From the NCBI GenBank assembly GCA_035604595.1, contig DATNIE010000009.1:1-48626 (forward strand): 48,626 nucleotides of DNA, written 5' to 3'. Within the stretch, counting starts at the first letter, position 1. The number at the start of each line of letters is the position of its first letter. The notes below the pieces were generated by a model that saw only the letters and a program-made list of their open reading frames with translations, had not been told where the DNA came from and did not search any database. The stretch comes from CAIKZZ01 sp035604595. Lineage in GTDB: Bacteria > Pseudomonadota > Gammaproteobacteria > Steroidobacterales > Steroidobacteraceae. The position numbers and the translations under genes are program-made. Positions 42,404-48,626 of this stretch are shown here, one piece after another.

Positions 42404-44433
42404 AGCCGTGCCGCGAGCTCGGCGCCCTGGCGGATCGCCCGCTTGGCGTCGAGCTCAACTGCGACGTCCGCGCCGCCGATCAGGTGCGTGTCGATGCCGC
42501 GGGCCATGAGCGGGCCGGCGAGCTCGCGCAGCGGTTCCTGTCCGGCACAGACGACGATCGTGTCGGCCGCGATGAGCGTCGGCTGCTCACCGATCCGCAG
42601 GTGCAGGCCAGCATCGTCGATGCGCTCGTAGCTGACGCCGGCCACCATCTGCACGCCGCGCCGGCGCAGCTCGATCCGGTGCACCCAGCCGGTGGTCCGG
42701 CCGAGTCCCTCGCCGAGCTTGGTGGTCTTGCGCTGCAGGAGCCACAGCTCGCGGCGAGCGCTCGCGGGCTGGCCGTGCCTCGATGCAAGTCCGCCGCGGG
42801 CCGTGAGCGTGAGGTCGATCCCCCAGTCGCGCGCGAAGGTCTCGACGTCAAGGCTCGCGGCGTGGCCCTCGTCGTGGCTCAGGAACTCGGCGACGTCGAA
42901 ACCGATGCCGCCGGCGCCGACGATCGCCACGCATCGCCCGACCGGTGCATCGCGCAGCAGTACGTCGGCGTAGGACACGACCTTCGGGTGCTCGACGCCC
43001 GGGATCGGCGGCCACCGCGGGCTGACGCCGGTGGCGAGCACGACCGTATCGAAATGCCCCGCGAGCGCCTCGACGTCGGCGTCGGTCGACAGCCGCAGGT
43101 CGACGCCGAGGATCTCGATCTGGCGCCGGAAGTACCGCAGCGTCGCGTGGAACTCCTCCTTGCCCGGCACGCGCTTCGCCATGTTGAACTGGCCGCCGAT
43201 CTCGGCGGCGCGCTCGAACAGCGTGACTAGATGGCCGCGCTCCGCCGACACGGTCGCGCACGACAGGCCCGCCGGCCCGGCGCCGACGACGGCGATGCGC
43301 CGCGGTGTGTCGGCGCGACGGTAGATGAGCTCGGTCTCGCGTGCGGCGCGCGGGTTCACGAGGCAGGTCGCGGTCTTGTGCTCGAAGACGTGGTCGAGGC
43401 ACGCCTGGTTGCAGGCGATGCAGACGTTGATCTCGTCGGCGCGGTTGCCGCGCGCCTTGTTGACGAAGTCGGGATCGGCGAGGAACGGCCGGGCCATCGA
43501 CACCATCGCCGCGCCGCCTCTCGCCAGGATCGCCTCGGCGACCGCCGGCTCGTTGATCCGGTTGGTCGCGATCAGCGGCACGGTGACGGACGGCTTCAGC
43601 CGCTCGGTGACCCACGCGAACGCCGCCCGCGGCACCATCGTCGCGATCGTCGGCACGCGGGTCTCGTGCCAGCCGATGCCGGTGTTGATCAGCGTCGCCC
43701 CGGCGGCCTCGACGGCCTGCGCGAGCTCGACGACCTCGGCCCAGGAACTGCCACCCTCGACGAGGTCGAGCATCGACAGGCGGTAGATCACGATGAACTC
43801 GCGCCCGACGGCGGCGCGCGTGCGGCGCACGATCTCGACGGGGAAGCGCAACCGGTTGCGGTAGCTGCCGCCCCACTGATCGTCGCGGCGGTTGGTGCGG
43901 GCGCTCGTGAACTCGTTGATCAGGTAGCCTTCCGACCCCATGATCTCGACGCCGTCGTAGCCGGCAGCCCGGGCGAGCGTCGCGGCGCGCACGAAGGCCG
44001 CGATCTGCCGCTCGACCCCGCGGCCCGACAGCTGCCACGGACGGAACCGGCTGATCGGTGCCCTGATCGCCGATGGCGCGACCGACAGCGGATGGTGCGC
44101 GTAGCGGCCGGCGTGCAGGATCTGCATGCAGATGTGGCCGCCCTCGGCGTGCACCGCCTCGGTCACCAGCCGGTGGCGCGGCAGCTCGCGCGCCGCGGTC
44201 AGCTTGCCGGCGAACGGCGCGACCCAGCCGGCCCGGTTCGGCGCGATCCCGCCGGTGACGATCAGGCCCGCGCCGCCGCGGGCCCGCGCGGCGAAGTACG
44301 CCGCGAGCCGCGGGTAGTTGGCCTCATGGTCCTCGAGCCCGGTGTGCATCGAGCCCATCAGCGCGCGGTTTCGCAGCCGCACCCACCCGAGGTCGAGGGG
44401 CTCGAGCAGATGCTTGAAGGGCGAGCCGGTCAC
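42400..44433 (-). CDS. fadH: 2,4-dienoyl-CoA reductase, FadH type
   Basis: FadH reduces dienoyl-CoA intermediates of unsaturated fatty acid oxidation using NADPH, FAD, FMN and a 4Fe-4S cluster. This 677-residue protein has an OYE-like FMN barrel, the cluster cysteines C338, C341, C345 and C357 (CIACNQACLDHVF), and a pyridine nucleotide-disulfide domain starting at GAGPAG (384-389) with a second GAGGIG motif for NADP. HAGRY in the barrel is the active-site stretch. It heads a run with the metallopeptidase and kynA. The length fits; related trimethylamine or enoate enzymes are possible alternatives. Confidence 0.9.
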   Translation of the reverse strand: MTGSPFKHLLEPLDLGWVRLRNRALMGSMHTGLEDHEANYPRLAAYFAARARGGAGLIVTGGIAPNRAGWVAPFAGKLTAARELPRHRLVTEAVHAEGGHICMQILHAGRYAHHPLSVAPSAIRAPISRFRPWQLSGRGVERQIAAFVRAATLARAAGYDGVEIMGSEGYLINEFTSARTNRRDDQWGGSYRNRLRFPVEIVRRTRAAVGREFIVIYRLSMLDLVEGGSSWAEVVELAQAVEAAGATLINTGIGWHETRVPTIATMVPRAAFAWVTERLKPSVTVPLIATNRINEPAVAEAILARGGAAMVSMARPFLADPDFVNKARGNRADEINVCIACNQACLDHVFEHKTATCLVNPRAARETELIYRRADTPRRIAVVGAGPAGLSCATVSAERGHLVTLFERAAEIGGQFNMAKRVPGKEEFHATLRYFRRQIEILGVDLRLSTDADVEALAGHFDTVVLATGVSPRWPPIPGVEHPKVVSYADVLLRDAPVGRCVAIVGAGGIGFDVAEFLSHDEGHAASLDVETFARDWGIDLTLTARGGLASRHGQPASARRELWLLQRKTTKLGEGLGRTTGWVHRIELRRRGVQMVAGVSYERIDDAGLHLRIGEQPTLIAADTIVVCAGQEPLRELAGPLMARGIDTHLIGGADVAVELDAKRAIRQGAELAARL

Positions 44434-44482
44434 GGGGCGCGATGATATCAGGGGCGCTCGAGCGCGCCGACCGCGCGCGTCG

Positions 44483-45274
44483 TCAGCGCCGGCTGGCGAG
44501 CGATCCGAGCCGGCGGCGCGCGGCCGCGAAGTCCGGTGCGATCAGCAGCGCGCGCTCGTAGGCGCTGCGCGCGCCGAGGAGCTCGCCGTCCTGCTCGAGT
44601 GCGCGGCCGACGAACAGCCAGGCCTCCGCTGCGCCCCAGGTCGGCTCGCCCGGTGCAGCGGGGGCGACCGCATCGAACGCGGAGGCCGCGCGGACGAATG
44701 CCGCGCGGGCCTCGCTGCGGGTCGCGGCGGTCGCGTTGCTCCCAAACCAGGTCGTGAGCGCACCGGTCAGCAGCACCCGCGGGTTCGCGGGCGCGAGGCT
44801 GCGCGCGGCCGCCAGGCTCACGTCGCGCTTGTGGCCGGCCGTCAGCCGCCTGAGCCCGCCGAGCTCGGCGAGATATCCGGCGCAGGCGGCCTCGAGGGCG
44901 AGGGCCTCCGCGTCCCGGGGGCTGGCGGCGCTGCGCTTCTGGAGCGCCGCGAGGCAGGCGCTGCCGGCGGCTTCCGTGTCGCGGTCGTCATGGCTGCGCG
45001 CGGCGAGCTGCAGCCGGCGGAACTCGGCGAGCGCGTAGGCATAGAGCTCGAGCGGATCGCTCGACTCGCCGAACGCGCCGAGGCCCGCGACCAGGCGGGC
45101 GAGTGCGCGCCGATCCTCAGTGAAGAAGGCGTAGTCGGCCTTCGCCGCCGCGTCGGTGAGTTCCTCGGGCGTGGCGGCGCGGGCCGCGGACACGCACGCG
45201 GTGAAGGCAAGGAGGCCGGCGACGACCCACCGACTGGAAGCCCGCCACCGGCGTCGATCTGTGCGAAGCCTCAT
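44483..45274 (-). CDS. Secreted helical-repeat (TPR-like) protein, unknown function
   Basis: This 263-residue protein begins with a basic signal peptide (cleavage near AARA-AT, about residue 33). The rest is Ala-rich and helical, with a convincing TPR unit near the C-terminus (AAEAWLFVGRALEQDGELLGARSAYERALLIAPDF, about 215-249 in outline) and weaker repeats before it. No enzyme motif is visible. It is divergent from tatD with 59 bp between starts. I do not recognise a specific family. Confidence 0.75.
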   Translation of the reverse strand: MRLRTDRRRWRASSRWVVAGLLAFTACVSAARAATPEELTDAAAKADYAFFTEDRRALARLVAGLGAFGESSDPLELYAYALAEFRRLQLAARSHDDRDTEAAGSACLAALQKRSAASPRDAEALALEAACAGYLAELGGLRRLTAGHKRDVSLAAARSLAPANPRVLLTGALTTWFGSNATAATRSEARAAFVRAASAFDAVAPAAPGEPTWGAAEAWLFVGRALEQDGELLGARSAYERALLIAPDFAAARRRLGSLASRR

Positions 45275-45333
45275 CGGCCACTCTCCGGCGTTCGATCCCG
45301 AAAAAAAGCGCCGCCGAAAGCTACCATAGGGTC

Positions 45334-46176
45334 ATGACCGTTCCCGTACGTCTCATCGATATTGGAATCAACCTCACGCACCACAGCTTCGAGGCTGACC
45401 GCGGCGCGGTCATCGCGCGGGCGAAAGCGGCCGGAATCATCCACCTGGTGATCACCGGCAGCTCGCTCGCCTCCTCGCCCGCGGCCGCGGCGCTCGCGGC
45501 GACTGACCCGGGGTTCCTGTCGGCAACGGCGGGCGTCCATCCGCACCACGCGAGCGAGCTTGGCGCGGGCGAGATGCCGAGGCTCGCGGCGCTGCTCGGC
45601 GCGCCTGCGGTGGTCGCGGTCGGTGAGTGCGGTCTCGACTACTACCGCGACCTCAGCCCGCGGGACGTGCAGCGACGCGCATTTGAACTGCAGCTCGAGC
45701 TGGCCGTCCGCACCGGCAAACCGCTGTTCCTGCACCAGCGCGACGCCCACGCCGACTTCGTGGCGCTACTACGCGCGGCCGGTCCCGCCCGGCCGCCGGC
45801 GGTTGCGCACTGCTTCACCGGCAGCCGCGCCGAGGCCGAGGAATACCTGGCGCTCGGCCTCCATATCGGGATTACCGGCTGGATCTGCGACGAGCGGCGT
45901 GGCCGGCACCTCGCCGAGGTCGTGCGCGAGGTGCCCGCTGGGCGGCTGATGCTCGAGACCGATGGCCCGTACCTGCTGCCGCGGTCGCTGCAGCCGAAGC
46001 CTGCCTCGCGCCGCAACGAACCGGCGTACCTTCGCGAGGTGTGCCGCGCGGTGGCGGCGGCGCGCGGTGAGGCCGAGGAGACACTCGCTGCGGCGACGAC
46101 GTCGACCGCGATCGGGTTCTTCGGCCTGCCCGACGCCGGCGCAGCCGCACCTGCATCGCTCGCGGGAAGCGGATAG
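45334..46176 (+). CDS. tatD: TatD 3'-5' DNase
   Basis: TatD is a metal-dependent nuclease with roles in repair of oxidised DNA. This 280-residue protein follows E. coli TatD closely: DIGINLTHHSFEADR, TAGVHPHHASE, VAVGECGLDYYRD, VAHCFTGS, HIGITGWICDERRG, LETDGPYLLPR and KPASRRNEPAYL. Two variations stand out: HQRDAH where E. coli has HCRDAH, and a short Ala-rich tail after the last helix. Confidence 0.95.
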   Translation: MTVPVRLIDIGINLTHHSFEADRGAVIARAKAAGIIHLVITGSSLASSPAAAALAATDPGFLSATAGVHPHHASELGAGEMPRLAALLGAPAVVAVGECGLDYYRDLSPRDVQRRAFELQLELAVRTGKPLFLHQRDAHADFVALLRAAGPARPPAVAHCFTGSRAEAEEYLALGLHIGITGWICDERRGRHLAEVVREVPAGRLMLETDGPYLLPRSLQPKPASRRNEPAYLREVCRAVAAARGEAEETLAAATTSTAIGFFGLPDAGAAAPASLAGSG

Positions 46177-46204
46177 CGGGGCAATGACAGTACGTCTAAA
46201 CGAC

Positions 46205-46250
46205 CTTCGATAATGTCTATATCTATTTAATTTATAACAAAACAATAGGA
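46205..46250 (+). promoter_or_regulatory. AT-rich promoter region of the M20 peptidase gene
   Basis: A 40-bp AT-rich stretch with TATAAC (46233-46238) and TTTAAT sits 20-50 bp before the ATG at 46261. AGGA (46247-46250) is a spaced-out ribosome binding site. The -35 position is not clear. Confidence 0.4.
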
Positions 46251-46260
46251 CCAACACCCG

Positions 46261-47673
46261 ATGGACATCGTCTCTGCCACACGGCGCATCGACAGCGAGT
46301 GGACGGGCAGCATCGTGCCCTGCCTCGAGTCCTACATCCGCGTGCCGAACAAGTCCCCATTGTTCGATCCGGAGTGGCAGGCGCACGGACACATGGACCG
46401 CGCGGCGGCAGTGCTTGTGGAGTGGTGCCGCAGCCAGCAGATCACGGGCCTGACGGTCGAGGTCATCCGGCTGCCGGGACGCACGCCACTGCTGTTCGCC
46501 GAGGTGCCCGGGACGGCGCCCGGCGAGGTGCTGCTCTACGGCCACTTCGACAAACAGCCCGAGTTTACCGGCTGGGACGCGGGCCTCGACCCGTGGACGC
46601 CGGTGATCCGCGACGGGCGCCTCTACGGGCGCGGCGGCGCCGACGACGGCTACGCGGTGTTCTCGAGCCTGCTCGCGATCCGCACGCTCGAGGAGCAGCG
46701 CTTGCCGCACGCGCGCTGCGCAATCCTGATCGAGGGCTCCGAGGAGAGCGGCAGTCCCGACCTGCCCGCCTACGTCGAGCATCTCGGATCGAGGCTCGGC
46801 ACGCCCGACCTCGTGATCTGCCTCGATGCGGAGTGCGGCAATTACGACCAGTGCTGGCTGACGACCTCGCTGCGCGGCAACCTCATCGGGACCCTCTCGG
46901 TCGACGTGCTGACCGAGGGCGTGCACTCCGGGATGGCGACCGGCATCGCGGCCTCGCCATTCCGGATCCTGCGCGGGCTCCTCGACCGGATCGAGAACGT
47001 CCACACCGGGGACGTCGCGCTCGAGGAACTGCACGTGGTGACACCGCCTGGCCGGATCGCCGAGGCGCGGGCGGCGGCGGCGGTGCTCGGTGGCACGGTC
47101 GCGGGCAAGATTCCGTTCGTTCCGACGGCGCGCCCGGTCAGCAACGATCCGACCGAGCTGCTGCTCAACTCGACCTGGAAGCCGACGCTGACCGTGACCG
47201 GGGCCGACGGGCTGCCGGCCCTCGGCAGTGCCGGGAATGTCCTGCTGCCGCGCGTCGCGCTCAAGCTGTCGCTGAGGCTCCCGCCGACGCTCGACGCGAC
47301 TGCCGCCGCTGCGCGCGTCACCGCCGCGCTCGAGCGGCAGCCGCCCTACGGCGCCCGCGTCCGCTTCGAGGTGGGCTCCTCGCTCGCCGGCTGGGATGCC
47401 CCGCCGCTCGCGCCGTGGCTCGAGCGCGCGGTGCAGAGCGCCTCGCAGGACTTCTTCGGTCGCCCGGCGCTCGCAATGGGCACCGGTGGCAGCATCCCGT
47501 TCATCGGCATGCTCGCCGAGCGCTACCCGGGCACGCAGTTCCTGGTGACGGGCGTCTTGGGTCCGAACTCGAATGCGCACGGACCGAACGAGTTCCTGCA
47601 CCTCGCGGCGGTGCGCAAGGTCACGGGCTGCGTCGCGGCGGTGCTGGCCGCGCACGCGAACCGGGGCGGCTGA
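46261..47673 (+). CDS. M20 family metallopeptidase
   Basis: This 470-residue dizinc enzyme resembles M20 dipeptidases and carboxypeptidases. Metal residues are visible as H95 and D97 (LLYGHFDKQP), D128 in GRGGADDGY, E161-E162 in EGSEESGSP, D189 in CLDAECG and the histidine in NSNAHGPNE near the end. The middle portion (about 210-350) is the lid/dimerisation domain. No signal peptide is seen, so it is probably cytoplasmic. The substrate is not evident. The gene stands alone between tatD and the convergent NERD gene. Confidence 0.92.
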   Translation: MDIVSATRRIDSEWTGSIVPCLESYIRVPNKSPLFDPEWQAHGHMDRAAAVLVEWCRSQQITGLTVEVIRLPGRTPLLFAEVPGTAPGEVLLYGHFDKQPEFTGWDAGLDPWTPVIRDGRLYGRGGADDGYAVFSSLLAIRTLEEQRLPHARCAILIEGSEESGSPDLPAYVEHLGSRLGTPDLVICLDAECGNYDQCWLTTSLRGNLIGTLSVDVLTEGVHSGMATGIAASPFRILRGLLDRIENVHTGDVALEELHVVTPPGRIAEARAAAAVLGGTVAGKIPFVPTARPVSNDPTELLLNSTWKPTLTVTGADGLPALGSAGNVLLPRVALKLSLRLPPTLDATAAAARVTAALERQPPYGARVRFEVGSSLAGWDAPPLAPWLERAVQSASQDFFGRPALAMGTGGSIPFIGMLAERYPGTQFLVTGVLGPNSNAHGPNEFLHLAAVRKVTGCVAAVLAAHANRGG

Positions 47674-47694
47674 CCGCGGCGCGTCGTCCCCGGC

Positions 47695-48294
47695 CTAGTC
47701 GCGCTTCAGCGGGCTCGGGCTCGCGGCCGCGCGGACGCGCTCCCAGGCAGGTCCCAGGTGCGCGCGCGCCGCCTCGGCGCCCAAGGGTCCGAGCGGGGGA
47801 AGCTCGGTGGCGAGCGAGGCGAGCCGGGTCACCGACCGCGGGTGGCCCTTCGGGAACGTGCCGCGGTCCGTGAAGACCACCCGGCCCTCGACCGGCACCG
47901 TATCGCCGGCGAGCTGGCGGACGACCGCGACGCGGTCGTAGAGCGACCCCAGCGGGTTCGGGAACGTCGATCGCTGGTTCTTGTGCATCACGGTCCACTC
48001 CGTCATCTGCTCGCTGCCGAAGATCAGCCCCGGCAGGTCGCGCAGGTCGAGGACCACGAGTCCGGCGGCCGTCAGCAGCAGGAAGTCGACGTGGAACCAG
48101 CCGCCGTTGCCATCCGGCAGCACGACGTCCATCAGGTACTCGGTCGCGACTGACTCGATTCGTTCAAGCAGCGCGCGGCGGGCCCGGTAGCGGCGCCACA
48201 CCGAGAACCCGACCACCGCGGCGACCGCGACGGCGACAGCGATCAGCCCCGCTGCCCCCAGCAGCCACTCGAGCGGCAGGTCGCGGATCCTCAC
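47695..48294 (-). CDS. NERD-domain protein with a degenerate nuclease site
   Basis: This 199-residue protein has an N-terminal membrane helix (about 10-32) and a NERD (nuclease-related) domain: ATEYLMDVVLP, FHVDFLLLTAAGLVVLDLRD. The restriction-enzyme-like active site normally reads D...E-x-K; here D70 is present but the second part is D83-L-R85, so the nuclease chemistry is doubtful. Its ATG overlaps the threonine synthase stop by four bases. The function is unknown. Confidence 0.75.
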   Translation of the reverse strand: MRIRDLPLEWLLGAAGLIAVAVAVAAVVGFSVWRRYRARRALLERIESVATEYLMDVVLPDGNGGWFHVDFLLLTAAGLVVLDLRDLPGLIFGSEQMTEWTVMHKNQRSTFPNPLGSLYDRVAVVRQLAGDTVPVEGRVVFTDRGTFPKGHPRSVTRLASLATELPPLGPLGAEAARAHLGPAWERVRAAASPSPLKRD

Positions 48295-48626
48295 GGCAGC
48301 GCCGCCTTCAGTGCCTCGAGCGATGCCGGAATGTCGCGGACGTATCGCGCCAGGGCAAGAAGGCGGGCGAGCGCTGGCGGCACCGGCACGCGCTCACCGA
48401 TCAGCGGCTCGACGGTCTCCGGGAACTTGGCCGGGTGCGCCGTCGCGACCAGCACCCACGGTCCCGCGGCGCGCCTGCGGCCGTCGAGTCGCGCATAGGC
48501 TTCCGCGGCGGTCGCCGTGTGCGGGCACCAGGTCTGGCCGAGCCGGGCGCGGTCGGTGCGTATCCGGCTGCGGATCTGATCGTCGGACACGGTGACCGCG
48601 CTCACCGCCTGCGCGAGCGCGCGCCA
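48291..48626 (-). CDS. thrC: Threonine synthase, C-terminal part (cut by window edge)
   Basis: The last 111 residues of threonine synthase, the PLP enzyme that converts O-phosphohomoserine to threonine, are visible. Characteristic segments are SDDQIRSRIR, WCPHTATAAEAYARL and LVATAHPAKFPETVEPLIGE. The 5' part, with the PLP lysine, lies beyond the right edge of the window. The NERD gene starts inside its stop codon. Confidence 0.93.
   Translation of the reverse strand, partial: WRALAQAVSAVTVSDDQIRSRIRTDRARLGQTWCPHTATAAEAYARLDGRRRAAGPWVLVATAHPAKFPETVEPLIGERVPVPPALARLLALARYVRDIPASLEALKAALP

Overview
The window is high-GC DNA from a gammaproteobacterium. The closest visible analogue of its layout is the uvrC-pgsA-tRNA-Gly-tRNA-Cys-tRNA-Leu(UAA) order known from E. 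coli. The complete Ccm (system I) cytochrome c maturation operon, E. coli-type purB, class II DAHP synthase, tryptophan 2,3-dioxygenase and MsrPQ would fit the Xanthomonadales/Nevskiales/Steroidobacter side of the class, but that placement is inference. No IS element, CRISPR array or prophage is visible. Layout: 1-9.2 kb is an accessory region. It starts with what looks like the 5' part of a group II intron (minus strand, cut by the window edge). A MAPEG-family membrane protein, a Phd/VapC-type toxin-antitoxin pair with a very clear promoter, and a tight four-gene minus-strand operon follow. That operon encodes a SIR2-like/TIR fusion, a large nSTAND1-like NTPase with a membrane segment and a helical-repeat tail, a PGDYG-motif protein and a four-TM membrane protein. 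It is the most interesting part of the window and looks like an NAD-targeting, STAND-controlled antiphage or cell-suicide system. From 9.2 to 17.4 kb there is the whole ccmABCDEFGHI operon, ending in an ADP/ATP-carrier-like MFS transporter. From 17.4 to 23.9 kb come a CBS-pair protein, tRNA-Leu(UAA), a small c-type cytochrome, a quinohemoprotein alcohol dehydrogenase with the lanthanide-type WDYD signature, tRNA-Cys, tRNA-Gly, pgsA and uvrC. The dehydrogenase and cytochrome sit inside what is elsewhere a contiguous tRNA cluster, and both are clients of the neighbouring Ccm machinery. From 23.9 to 38.8 kb lies core metabolism and housekeeping: the glyoxylate shunt (aceA, aceB), rluE, class II DAHP synthase, mazG, a CoA-type Nudix hydrolase, fumC, purB (divergent from fumC), a GNAT protein with an overlapping downstream gene, mnmA, acnA and a HAD-IB phosphatase. 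From 38.8 kb to the right edge lie msrP-msrQ (repair of oxidised methionine in the envelope), kynA, a YgjP-like metallopeptidase, a FadH-type dienoyl-CoA reductase, a secreted repeat protein, tatD, an M20 peptidase, a NERD-domain protein and the C-terminal end of threonine synthase. Carbon metabolism ties many of these together: aceA, aceB, acnA and fumC form a TCA/glyoxylate set, and fadH would supply acetyl-CoA from unsaturated fatty acids. Several starts are unusual: apparently leaderless promoters at the antitoxin and perhaps mnmA, and two genes (HAD-IB and msrQ) whose only well-placed start is CTG in a CTGA overlap with the preceding stop codon.
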